Shown: positions 45,244-53,732 of the stretch, in pieces
Layout of the letters: each line of letters starts with the position of its first letter
Numbering within the stretch: the stretch's first letter is position 1
Assembly: GCF_007922615.2 (NCBI RefSeq)
Contig: NZ_CP042301.2
Location: forward strand, 2,666,001-2,730,000
Length of the DNA stretch: 64,000 bases
Origin: Nitratireductor mangrovi
GTDB lineage: Bacteria; Pseudomonadota; Alphaproteobacteria; Rhizobiales; Rhizobiaceae
Direction of reading: 5' to 3'
Made by a program: the position numbers and the translations under genes
The notes under the pieces: model-generated
The model's input: only the letters and a program-made list of their open reading frames with translations
Databases searched by the model: none
What the model was told of the DNA's origin: nothing

Positions 45244-46143
45244 TTATTGCGCAATGAGCTCGATTTCGTCCCGGTCGGGCGGGCCGTCATGAACCAGCAA
45301 CGTGTAGCTGCTCTCGAAGGTCTCCTCAGGTTCTAGCGATAATCCGACGTCGCGAAATGGACCAACAGTCACCACCCCCCAATCCGCGACGAACCAGAAC
45401 GGCACTCGGCCCGGCAGCCGGTGTGGCACGACGCATACGCCGGCGATCGCGCCGCCGCCGACTGGTCCGGTGAAATCCACCCAGCGGGCTCCGGCACCGC
45501 TGACCGCCACGCCGCCAGACAGGCCGCGGTCGTCGGTCACGGCCCCGCCGTTCTGCACGATCATGGAATCCGCCACACGAACGTTGAACCAGGCGTGACG
45601 CGTCGGACCGAGCTTGAGGGCGAACTCGCCGCAGGAGAGACGCGAGGTCATGTCTATGCGGTTGCGCCGGGCGCCGCAATCGACCGTGATCGTGCGCACC
45701 TCGCGCGCTACAAGCCTCCCGGCTGGTGCGGCCCACTCCGTTGGGCCATGCCATTCCAGCGTCTGCACGATGCGATAGCCGTCGTCCGCTGCGCCGGCTT
45801 CTTTTACAATCCCAACGATGCGGCCGGGCGATCGTCCCTGAAAGACTTCGTCAACGTAGAAATTGTAGGTATATTCCTCGACCTGCGCGTTGGCCGCAGG
45901 CACCATGGCATGCACATGATCCGAGGCTATCCAGGCACCGCAATGGTGCGGATGGTCCGAGGGGCTCTCGGAGGTGACGCAGAAGCCCGCCGGCGTCGAC
46001 AGCGGGTGAAGGTAGCTGCGGAATGCACCCTGCGTCACCGCCAACACGCTCGCATCACCATGCCGCAGTCGCATCCGATGCGCCTTCGCCCATGCGCCCC
46101 GTGGCAACGCGATCTCATCTGACCTGAAGGTAAACTCGGGCAT
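45244..46143 (-). CDS. DUF6807 (PmoA-like) family protein
   Basis: A 299-residue cytoplasmic protein with the family hallmark SDHPHHCGAWIASDHVH, and SRLSCGEFALKLGPTRHAWFNV. It belongs to the beta-sandwich group annotated PmoA or DUF6807, often found in carbohydrate clusters with Gfo/Idh/MocA enzymes, as here. The biochemical activity is not established; the histidine-rich motif suggests metal binding. Confidence 0.82.
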   Translation of the reverse strand: MPEFTFRSDEIALPRGAWAKAHRMRLRHGDASVLAVTQGAFRSYLHPLSTPAGFCVTSESPSDHPHHCGAWIASDHVHAMVPAANAQVEEYTYNFYVDEVFQGRSPGRIVGIVKEAGAADDGYRIVQTLEWHGPTEWAAPAGRLVAREVRTITVDCGARRNRIDMTSRLSCGEFALKLGPTRHAWFNVRVADSMIVQNGGAVTDDRGLSGGVAVSGAGARWVDFTGPVGGGAIAGVCVVPHRLPGRVPFWFVADWGVVTVGPFRDVGLSLEPEETFESSYTLLVHDGPPDRDEIELIAQ

Positions 46144-46145
46144 CG

Positions 46146-46865
46146 TCAGTCGACCGGCGTCAGGCCGCGCGTGTGTGCGGGCAGTTCGGTGTCGGCAAAG
46201 AGGTCCGGATGTGCCGCCGCGATCTGCGGCAGCGCCACCAGTATCTCGCGCAAATGTCGCCTCATGGCAGCTTCGGTGCCGTCAGGGTCGTTGGCCGCGA
46301 GGCGCTCTACGATTGCCTCATGCTGGCGGATCAGCAGTGGCATCGGCGAAGCGTGAGGCAGGCTGAGGAAGCGCACCCGGTCGGTCTGCACGCGTGCGCT
46401 CTCGACGATGCGCCAGGCATAGTCGCAATCGACGATATCGGCGATCGCCCGGTGAAACGCCTCATCCAGATCGTTAAAGCTGCGATAATCGTCATGGGAG
46501 GCGGCGACGCGCTGCCTGTCGACATGGCGACGCAGTTCCAGCACTTGTTCCGCCGTCGCAAGCCTGCCGGCGTTTCTGGCAATGTCGCACTCTATGGCCT
46601 CTCGAACGAAGCGCGCATTGGCCAGTTCGCGCGCCGAAATCTTCATGACGTATGTACCGCGACTTGGCCTGATCTCCACCAGTCCGGCCTCCGACAGCTT
46701 GATAAAGGCTTCGCGCACCGGCTGACGGCTGACGCCGAACCGCGCCGCAATCTCTGCTTCGGACAAGGCCTCTCCGGGCCGCAGCTGAAGCTCGACGATG
46801 CCCTGCCGGAGCGCTGCGACGATCTGCGGCGCGATCGGTTCCCTCATGCGCAATGCGATTTCCAT
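46146..46865 (-). CDS. GntR-family regulator with FCD domain (uronate-like cluster)
   Basis: A 239-residue regulator: winged helix (LRPGEALSEAEIAARFGVSRQ, PVREAFIKLSEAGLVEIRPS) and an FCD domain (FNDLDEAFHRAIADIVDCDY, IRQHEAIVERLAANDPD) with candidate metal histidines. The ATG at 46865 is chosen over longer frames that run through the operator. Divergent from the TRAP operon and probably its repressor, in the way UxuR/ExuR-type proteins act on uronate genes. Confidence 0.9.
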   Translation of the reverse strand: MEIALRMREPIAPQIVAALRQGIVELQLRPGEALSEAEIAARFGVSRQPVREAFIKLSEAGLVEIRPSRGTYVMKISARELANARFVREAIECDIARNAGRLATAEQVLELRRHVDRQRVAASHDDYRSFNDLDEAFHRAIADIVDCDYAWRIVESARVQTDRVRFLSLPHASPMPLLIRQHEAIVERLAANDPDGTEAAMRRHLREILVALPQIAAAHPDLFADTELPAHTRGLTPVD

Positions 46866-46945
46866 GTCCCCGCAACTTCCCTGCACTGCCGCCGGCCATC
46901 GGCCGCCTGTGTGGCGACGAAATGAGACGCTGATCTCACCATGGC

Positions 46946-46992
46946 TTGCGCCAGCCGCCTGACCATGTATCATACCGGTATGGTGCCATACC
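46946..46992 (+). promoter_or_regulatory. Predicted TRAP operon promoter with overlapping GntR operators
   Basis: -35 TTGCGC (46946-46951) and -10 TATCAT (46968-46973) are 16 bases apart. Overlapping and following are two palindromes: CATACCGGTATG (46971-46982, perfect) and GGTATGG-TG-CCATACC (46977-46992, perfect 7-bp arms). They share the GGTATG unit and fit a GntR repressor site covering the transcription start. Confidence 0.65.
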
Positions 46993-47051
46993 GCAAGCAA
47001 CTGCTGTGCCGCGGACCTTGCGCACCGGAGGGCAATCCGAGGGAGGAGACA

Positions 47052-48074
47052 ATGACCTCAAGGGGTATCAAGATTTCGCGACGCGGCTTTATCGCCGCCG
47101 GCACCGCTGCGCTCGCTTCGCCGGCTTTCATCCGTCACGCCAAGGCGCAGGAGTTCGTGTGCAAGATCGCCCATACCGAAGGCATCGGCACGCCGATCAC
47201 CAACGCCTTCGACGCCTGGGCGGCCGCGATGAACGAAAAGAGCGGCGGTCGTATCGACGCGCAGCATTTCCCAGCCGCACAGCTTGGCGGCCTAGCGGAA
47301 GCGCTGGAAGGAAGCCGCATCGGCACAATCCAGGTGACGACGGCCGGACCCGACTCCGAGGAGGCAATAGCGCCCGAGATCGCTGCTTTCGGCGGGGCGC
47401 CCGGTTTCATCTACAAGAGCGAGGAGCATGTCGATCGCGTGTTGCAGGGCGAACTCGGGCAGAAATGCTCTGACATCGCCCGGGCCAAGACCGGCGTCGA
47501 GTTCGTCGCTTACGGTGAGACGGGCTTCCGCCACATCCTGGCCAAGCGGCCGGTTGGCAATCTCGCCGACCTCGCAGGCCTCAAGATCCGGGTGCCGCAG
47601 CTCCGCATCTGGGTCGATTTCTGGTCACTCCTCGGCACCGCGCCGACGCCGCTTCCGTACAGCGAACAGTACTCGGCGCTGTCGACGGGCATCATCGATG
47701 CCATAGATTCCGACGTGTTTTCGATCGTCGGCTTCAAGTTCCACGAGCAGGCGCAGCACCTTACGCTGACCGGCCACTGGTTCCTGCCCAAGGCGGTGCG
47801 CGTCAACGCCGCATGGCTGGACAGCCTGCCGGAGGACCTGCGCGCTATGGTACGCGAAACGGCCAAGGAGGCCTTCGCCGAGCAGCGTCGCATCAATCGC
47901 GCCAATGCCGCAAAGACGCTGGAAGATCTGAAGGGCCTCGGCGTGCAAGTACAGCAATTGCCGGCGGAAGAACTGGCCAAGATGGAAGAGAAGACCGCCG
48001 GTCTGTTTGACGAGTTCGGGTCGAAGAGCCCTGAGACCGCCGAGATGATCAAGGCCATCCGGGCCCTGGGCTGA
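47052..48074 (+). CDS. TRAP transporter substrate-binding protein DctP (uronate-like cluster)
   Basis: A 340-residue periplasmic receptor with a Tat-type signal (KISRRGFIAAGTAALASPAF), then the DctP fold including GLKIRVPQLRIWVDFWSLLG and YSALSTGIIDAIDSDVFSI. GGGAGGAGAC precedes the ATG at 47052. Its arginine site (KIRVP) is the family carboxylate binder, consistent with an acidic sugar. Confidence 0.92.
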   Translation: MTSRGIKISRRGFIAAGTAALASPAFIRHAKAQEFVCKIAHTEGIGTPITNAFDAWAAAMNEKSGGRIDAQHFPAAQLGGLAEALEGSRIGTIQVTTAGPDSEEAIAPEIAAFGGAPGFIYKSEEHVDRVLQGELGQKCSDIARAKTGVEFVAYGETGFRHILAKRPVGNLADLAGLKIRVPQLRIWVDFWSLLGTAPTPLPYSEQYSALSTGIIDAIDSDVFSIVGFKFHEQAQHLTLTGHWFLPKAVRVNAAWLDSLPEDLRAMVRETAKEAFAEQRRINRANAAKTLEDLKGLGVQVQQLPAEELAKMEEKTAGLFDEFGSKSPETAEMIKAIRALG

Positions 48075-48095
48075 GGTCTGGTATAGTCTGACATC

Positions 48096-49973
48096 ATGGG
48101 CATTGAAGTCGAAACCGATGCCGCGCCCGAAGGCGCGGCATCCACCGATATGCATGGTGGCTTCGCGCGGATCGTCGACCGATCGCTGGAGGGGGTCACG
48201 GTCGGGCTGATGCTCGTGGCGGTCGCCGTCGCGTGCCTTCAGGTCGTGCTTCGCTACATTTTCAACTCGGGTCTGCCCTGGCCCGAAGAACTTGCGACCT
48301 GGGTCTTCGGCTGGGCGGTCTTTCTCGGCATGGCAGTCGCAACCGCCCGCGATTCGCACATATCGATCGACGTGGTCACCCGGGCACTTCCCGCACGACC
48401 CCGCGCCTATCTGCTTCTATTCAATCGCTCGGTGATGGCCGCCGCCAGTATCATGCTGGTCATACATGGCTGGGACTATGCGAACCGCGTGATCTCGGCG
48501 TCGCCCGCCCTCCAGTGGTCGATGCAGTACTACTTCGTCGTGCTGCCCGTAGGTGCCGCGTTCAATCTTTTCTTCCTGGCTTGGCCATCGACCAGCCGCA
48601 CATGGCTGCAGGGTCTTGGCGTGCTCATCGGCGGCGTGCTGATTTACGCCGCAATCCGCTACGGCGCATCCAGCGTCTACGGGCAGAGCGGCAGCGCAAT
48701 CGTGCTGGTCGCCGCCGGGATCGTATCCATTGTCATCGGCGTGCCGGTCGCCTTTGCACTGATCTTTGGCGCCTTCGCGGCCTTCGCCGCCTTCAATCCG
48801 CTTCTGCTGGTCACGATCTCGCAGAACATGGGGGCGTCGATGAATTCGTTCACGCTGCTGGCCATCCCCTTCTTCATTCTCGCCGCCGCAGTCATGAACG
48901 CTGGCGGGATTACGCCGCGGCTGGTCGACCTCGCCATGCAGTTGGTCGGCCATCTGCGCGGCGGTCTCGGGCAGGCCAACGTCGTCACCAATACCATGCT
49001 GGCCGGCGTCTCAGGCTCGTCCACCGCCGACGCTTCCACGATCGCCAAATTGCTGGTTCCCGAGATGGCCGAGCGCGGCTACAGCCGCCCGTTCGGAGCG
49101 GCTCTGACCGCATCCGCAGCCACACTGGCGAACCTCATTCCGCCAAGCCTGGGACTGATTATCTACGCTGCCCTCGCCTCGGTCTCGGTCGGCGCGCTGT
49201 TCGTCGCCACGATCGTGCCGGGACTGATGGTCGCCGGCGCGCTGATGCTCGTCGTCTACGTGCTGTCGCGACTGCGGGGCTATGGCGGCGACCTGCCGAA
49301 AGCCTCGCTTCGGGAGCGCATGTCGTCACTGGGGCTGGCAATCCCGGCCCTGATCTTGCCGGTGATTATCGTCGGCGGCGTGCGTTTCGGCGTGTTCACC
49401 GCCACCGAGGCCGGCGCAATCGCCTTCATCTACGCCTTTTTGTGCGGGGCGCTGCTCTACCGCAAGCTGACGGCGGCGAACTTCATCGCGGCCATCCGTG
49501 AATCGGCGCTCGACACGGTGGTGATCGCGATCATCATTGCCGCTGCCGCTCCCTTCGCCTGGGTGCTGGCCTTTGAGCAGGTGCCACAAAAGATCGCGCT
49601 GGGACTTGCCGAACTCGTCTCTCAGCCGATCGTACTCATCCTCGCCATCAACCTGTTCCTGATCATCGTCGGCCTGTTCATGGAGATGATCGCTTCCCTG
49701 GTCATTCTCGTGCCCATCCTTGTGCCGCTGGTGATCGCCGGCGGCATGGACCCGATCCAGTTCGGCGTCGTGATCGTCATGAACCTCGTCATAGGCGCGC
49801 TCACACCACCGCTCGGCGTGCTGGTGTTCACCACCGCGCGCGTGGGCGGAGCGAACCAGACCGAAACGTTCAAGGCCATCCTGCCTTTCGTAGCGGCGCT
49901 CGTAACAGTGCTGATGCTGGTGACGTTCGTGCCTGCATTCACCATGCTGCCAGTGGCCTGGCTCGGGCCCTGA
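48096..49973 (+). CDS. Fused TRAP transporter permease (DctQ-DctM)
   Basis: A 625-residue inner-membrane protein. Residues of about 20-195 are the DctQ part (LPWPEELATWVFGWAVFLGM), joined by an extra helix to the DctM part (about 205-625) with NVVTNTMLAGVSGSSTADAS, LIPPSLGLIIYAALA and GALTPPLGVLVFTTARVGG. Fused permeases are known in the family; the earlier TRAP in this window is split, so the two are unrelated acquisitions or distant paralogues. Confidence 0.93.
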   Translation: MGIEVETDAAPEGAASTDMHGGFARIVDRSLEGVTVGLMLVAVAVACLQVVLRYIFNSGLPWPEELATWVFGWAVFLGMAVATARDSHISIDVVTRALPARPRAYLLLFNRSVMAAASIMLVIHGWDYANRVISASPALQWSMQYYFVVLPVGAAFNLFFLAWPSTSRTWLQGLGVLIGGVLIYAAIRYGASSVYGQSGSAIVLVAAGIVSIVIGVPVAFALIFGAFAAFAAFNPLLLVTISQNMGASMNSFTLLAIPFFILAAAVMNAGGITPRLVDLAMQLVGHLRGGLGQANVVTNTMLAGVSGSSTADASTIAKLLVPEMAERGYSRPFGAALTASAATLANLIPPSLGLIIYAALASVSVGALFVATIVPGLMVAGALMLVVYVLSRLRGYGGDLPKASLRERMSSLGLAIPALILPVIIVGGVRFGVFTATEAGAIAFIYAFLCGALLYRKLTAANFIAAIRESALDTVVIAIIIAAAAPFAWVLAFEQVPQKIALGLAELVSQPIVLILAINLFLIIVGLFMEMIASLVILVPILVPLVIAGGMDPIQFGVVIVMNLVIGALTPPLGVLVFTTARVGGANQTETFKAILPFVAALVTVLMLVTFVPAFTMLPVAWLGP

Positions 49974-50001
49974 GCGGAACAGCTTTCATGAAGGACTTCA
50001 C

Positions 50002-51030
50002 GTGAAAAAGACGCGCATCGCGATCGTCGGTCTGGGCATGGCGGTCACGCCCCACGCCAGGGGGCTCGTCGACCTTGCCGGCGAGGTGGAGGTGGCTTAC
50101 GCCTTCAGCCCTAGCGAGGCGCGTCGCAAGGCGTTCGCCGACAAATTTGCGTTCCCGACCTGCGACAGCCTCGACACGATCCTGAAAGACAGGAGCGTCG
50201 ATGCCGTCGCGGTCTACACGCCGGCCAACACACATCGTGACATCGGCCTTGCCTGCGCGCACGCGGGCAAGCATGTGCTGATGGAGAAGCCGCTCGACAT
50301 CACCACGGCGCGCGCCATCGAGCTTGTCGAAGGCTGCCGCACCGCCGGCGTGAAAATGGGGGTGGTGCTTCAGCATCGTTTCCGTCCAGCCGGAGTGAGG
50401 CTGGCGGAGATACTGGCAGCGGGCGAACTCGGCCGGATCGTCGGCTGTTCGGCTGCGATCCGCCTGTGGAGGCCGCAATCCTATTACGACGAGCCCGGCC
50501 GCGGGTCCTTCGCCCGCGACGGTGGCGGGGTCCTGATTTCCCAGGGCATCCACACGCTTGACCTGATGCTGAGCTTGGCCGGGCAGGTCGACACTGTGAC
50601 CGGTTTCAACACGACGACACCGGTGCACACCATGGAAACAGAAGACATGGTCTGCGCAGCCATACGCTTCGACAATGGTGCTTTCGGCACGATCGAAGCC
50701 ACGACCGCCGCCTATCCCGGCTTCGCCGAGGAGATCGTGCTGACCTGTGAGAAAGGCACCGCCCGCCTCACCGGCACGCAACTGCTGGTCCAGTTCCAGG
50801 ACGGTGGCGAGGAAACCATCGAGGCCGACAGGAGCGCCGGCGGCACGGGGGCCGATCCCATGGCGTTCCCCCACGACTACCATCGCTCGGTGATGGCCGA
50901 TTTCGTCGCGGCGATCCGCGACGGCAGTGCGCCGAAGGTGACCGGCTATGAGGCATTGAAGGTGCACCGCCTGATCGACGCGCTGATTGAGACCGGGCAG
51001 ACCGGAAAGGCCGTGGCGGTAGCCCGATGA
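50002..51030 (+). CDS. Gfo/Idh/MocA-family oxidoreductase (copy 1)
   Basis: A 342-residue NAD(P)-dependent sugar oxidoreductase: Rossmann IAIVGLGMAVTPHARG, the catalytic lysine in LMEKPLDIT, and GGGVLISQGIHTLDLML with the catalytic histidine-aspartate region. The start is GTG at 50002 with AAGGA upstream. Its stop overlaps the next oxidoreductase start. Possible job: oxidation or reduction of an acidic sugar entering by the TRAP transporter. Confidence 0.9.
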   Translation: MKKTRIAIVGLGMAVTPHARGLVDLAGEVEVAYAFSPSEARRKAFADKFAFPTCDSLDTILKDRSVDAVAVYTPANTHRDIGLACAHAGKHVLMEKPLDITTARAIELVEGCRTAGVKMGVVLQHRFRPAGVRLAEILAAGELGRIVGCSAAIRLWRPQSYYDEPGRGSFARDGGGVLISQGIHTLDLMLSLAGQVDTVTGFNTTTPVHTMETEDMVCAAIRFDNGAFGTIEATTAAYPGFAEEIVLTCEKGTARLTGTQLLVQFQDGGEETIEADRSAGGTGADPMAFPHDYHRSVMADFVAAIRDGSAPKVTGYEALKVHRLIDALIETGQTGKAVAVAR

Positions 51031-52049
51031 GCAGCCCCTTGCGCTTTGCGGCGATCGGGCTTGATCACCGGCATATCTACCACCTTGTGGGCGAGAACAT
51101 TGCGGCAGGCGCCGAGTGCGTCGGCTACTGTTCCGAGACCAGTGATCCTCGGGTTCTGGAGGGGTTTCGCGAGCGTTTCCCCGCACTTGCCGAGGTCGAG
51201 CGTGACCGGCTGTTCGACGATCGATCCATCGATTTCATCGTTTGTGCATCGATTCCGGTCGACCGACCGGCGATCGCCGTCAGAGCCATGCGCGCTGGCA
51301 AGGACGTGATGGTCGACAAGCCGGGCGCGACAAGTCTTGTCCAGGTGACTGAACTGGAACGGGTAGCAGCAGAGACGGGGCGCATTTTCTCCATCTGCTT
51401 TTCCGAGCGTTTCGTCGTGAGAGCCTGTGAGGCCGCTTCGCGGCTGGTGGCTGAGGGCGCGGTTGGTCGCGTGGTACAAACAACAGGTCTCGGCCCCCAC
51501 CGCCTCAACCGCGCAATCAGGCCAGAGTGGTTTTTTCGGCCGGAGACATTCGGCGGCATTCTAACCGACATCGGCTCGCACCAGATCGACCAGTTCCTGC
51601 ACTTTACCGGTAACTTGTCCGCCGACATCGTCGCAAGCACAGTCTCCAATCACGCCTTGCCCGACGTTCCCCTGTTCGAGGATTTCGGCGAAATTCTTCT
51701 GCGTGCGGACGATGCGTCGGGCTTTATTCGCGTCGACTGGTACACGCCTGACGGCCTGCCGACCTGGGGCGATGGTCGGCTGTTCCTGCTTGGCACCGAA
51801 GGTACGATCGAACTCAGGAAGTATGTAGACATCGACGGACGTCCGGGGGCGGATCACCTGTTTCTTGTCGACCAGCGGGGAACCCAACACATCGACTGTT
51901 CAGCCGAGCCACTGGCCTACTTCAAGCGATTTCAAGATGACGTGCGCGAGCGCACCGACACGGCCATGCGGAAGGGCCACGCACTCACCGTCACGAGGCT
52001 GGCGATCGAGGCGCAATCCGTCGCCCGCCGCCTGGGGAGCCGTGCATGA
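51027..52049 (+). CDS. Gfo/Idh/MocA-family oxidoreductase (copy 2)
   Basis: A 340-residue protein, distinct from copy 1: FAAIGLDHRHIYHLVGENI (histidine-rich in place of the glycine loop), catalytic lysine in MVDKPGATS, and GGILTDIGSHQIDQFLHFTG. The nucleotide loop lacks the full GxGxxG, so cofactor binding may differ. ATGA overlaps link it to copy 1 and uxuA. Confidence 0.88.
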   Translation: MSSPLRFAAIGLDHRHIYHLVGENIAAGAECVGYCSETSDPRVLEGFRERFPALAEVERDRLFDDRSIDFIVCASIPVDRPAIAVRAMRAGKDVMVDKPGATSLVQVTELERVAAETGRIFSICFSERFVVRACEAASRLVAEGAVGRVVQTTGLGPHRLNRAIRPEWFFRPETFGGILTDIGSHQIDQFLHFTGNLSADIVASTVSNHALPDVPLFEDFGEILLRADDASGFIRVDWYTPDGLPTWGDGRLFLLGTEGTIELRKYVDIDGRPGADHLFLVDQRGTQHIDCSAEPLAYFKRFQDDVRERTDTAMRKGHALTVTRLAIEAQSVARRLGSRA

Positions 52050-53269
52050 GGCATATGTGGCGCTGGTTTGGGCCGCATGACAAGTGCCGCATAGAGGACA
52101 TCGAGCAGTCAGGAGCCCTCGGCGTTGTCTCGGCTCTGCATCACCTGCCGAATGGCGTCGTATGGCGTCCGCAGGAAATCGCGCTGCGCAAGCAACAGGT
52201 CGCGCACCGATCGAACGGTGAGCCGTCTACACTGCGCTGGGACGTCGTTGAAAGCCTCCCCGTCAGCGAGGACATCAAGAAGCAGAATGGCGACTGGCGC
52301 GAGCACGTCGAGGCATACAAGCAGTCGTTGCGCAATCTCGCTTGCGCCGGCATCGAGATTGTCTGCTACAATTTCATGCCGGTACTGGACTGGACCCGCA
52401 CTGCACTGCGTTGGCGCGTTCGGAACGGTGCGACATGCATGCGCTTCGACATCCACGACTTCGCGGCATTCGATATTCACATCCTGCGCCGCGAAGGCGC
52501 CGCTCGCGACTTCGACCGAGAAGTGGTGGAGGAAGCCGCGCGTCGCCATGCCGCAATGAGCGACGAAGCCCAGCAGGTGCTCGCCCGTTCAGTCACGATG
52601 GGTCTGCCGGGATCCACCGAGTCGATGGATCTGGCGCGTGTGAGAGAGCATCTCGCGGCGTACGGTCCGATCACGCCCGCCCGCCTCCGAAGGCATCTCA
52701 CAGATTTTCTGCAGCAGGTCGTGCCGGTCGCCGAAGAGGTGGGCATCAGGCTGTGTTGCCATCCCGATGATCCGCCCTTTCCACTGCTCGGGCTGCCGCG
52801 CGTCATGTCTACCGCCGATGACTACGCAACAATTCTCGAAGCCGTCGACAGCCCAGCGAACGGGATGACGCTTTGTTCCGGCTCGCTCGGCGCGCGCCCG
52901 GACAACGACTTGCCCGCCATCATGGACCACTTTGGCAGCAAGGTGCATTTCCTGCATTTGCGCAATGTCAAGCGCGATACCGAGGCCCTTGTGGGTTCCT
53001 TCTACGAGGCCGAGCACCTTGAGGGCGACACCGACATGGTTGCACTCATCGCCTCGGTCCTGCGCGAGGAAATGCGCAGGCGTGGCGAGGGTCGCACCGA
53101 TGCCGAGATCCCGATGCGCCCCGACCATGGGCAGGAGATCGTCGACGACCTCGGGCGCGGAGGGCAGCCGGGATATCCGATCGTCGGGCGTCTCCGCGGT
53201 CTTGCCGAGCTGCGAGGCATCGAGCGGGCTTTGGCCTCTACCCGTGCATACGTTCTCCAATCTGGCTGA
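52046..53269 (+). CDS. uxuA: Mannonate dehydratase
   Basis: A 407-residue TIM-barrel enzyme that dehydrates D-mannonate to 2-keto-3-deoxygluconate. Seen: MWRWFGPHDKCRIEDIEQSG, VVESLPVSEDIKKQNG, CYNFMPVLDWTRT, CCHPDDPPFPLLGLPR (metal Cys/His), LCSGSLGARPDND, FLHLRNVKRD and RPDHGQEI. Length is normal. No classic mannonate oxidoreductase (UxuB) lies here; a Gfo/Idh/MocA enzyme may fill that step. Confidence 0.95.
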   Translation: MRHMWRWFGPHDKCRIEDIEQSGALGVVSALHHLPNGVVWRPQEIALRKQQVAHRSNGEPSTLRWDVVESLPVSEDIKKQNGDWREHVEAYKQSLRNLACAGIEIVCYNFMPVLDWTRTALRWRVRNGATCMRFDIHDFAAFDIHILRREGAARDFDREVVEEAARRHAAMSDEAQQVLARSVTMGLPGSTESMDLARVREHLAAYGPITPARLRRHLTDFLQQVVPVAEEVGIRLCCHPDDPPFPLLGLPRVMSTADDYATILEAVDSPANGMTLCSGSLGARPDNDLPAIMDHFGSKVHFLHLRNVKRDTEALVGSFYEAEHLEGDTDMVALIASVLREEMRRRGEGRTDAEIPMRPDHGQEIVDDLGRGGQPGYPIVGRLRGLAELRGIERALASTRAYVLQSG

Positions 53270-53473
53270 TACTTGGCGGGTATCGATGGGCTGCCCTCAG
53301 CCGACGCGTTGAAGCGGGTGCCTGCGCACCTGCCGCGCCGCACAGACCTCCGCGTGCCGCTGGTGGACCCAATTTTCCGAACAAGATCCAGCCACGGTCT
53401 CCGCGAGACCACGAGACGCCTACCCGGCAGCAGCGTCGAGCGTTATAGACGCGCGACCATGCCTCCACTTTCC

Positions 53474-53487
53474 TGTATACATCGTTC
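53474..53487 (+). promoter_or_regulatory. TGTATACA operator-like site, left copy
   Basis: CTGTATACATCGTT is the exact reverse complement of the right copy at 53601-53614. The core TGTATACA is palindromic and resembles GntR-family operators of the kind bound by VanR-like proteins; the identity of the regulator is not given by any gene in the window. Confidence 0.55.
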
Positions 53488-53600
53488 GGAACCACAGGAT
53501 TCGGCGTCGAACTGCCGTCGCGCTCAATTCGCCCGGATCACGACAGCGTCAGGTCACGCCGCGAAGTGCCATCGTCAGCGCGGCGGACCGAACTGCTGCT

Positions 53601-53614
53601 AACGATGTATACAG
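53601..53614 (-). promoter_or_regulatory. TGTATACA operator-like site, right copy
   Basis: AACGATGTATACAG repeats the left site in inverted orientation; the core centres are 131 bases apart. It is the nearer of the two sites to the dehydrogenase start. Confidence 0.55.
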
Positions 53615-53732
53615 AAAGCAAAAATGCGTGGTGACACGCCGCACATGACTCAATAGTCTTGTCACGTCGCCAGCTGGCGCCGGCAGCGAGCCGAGCGCTC
53701 GCCAATTTCGGCCTTTCGAGGGAGGAGAGGTC

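Larger units (their letters stand above)
53270..53732. other. Long regulatory leader before the aldehyde dehydrogenase-ABC operon
   Basis: The 463 bases hold no convincing gene. Contents: two inverted TGTATACA-centred sites, described separately; the perfect 12-bp palindrome CGCCAGCTGGCG (53668-53679) in the likely leader; and the ribosome site GGGAGGAGAGG before the ATG at 53733. Confidence 0.6.

Noticed and set aside
53273..53602. Possible 109-codon gene between uxuA and the aldehyde dehydrogenase
   Set aside because: No ribosome site or recognisable protein; the region contains operator-like repeats.
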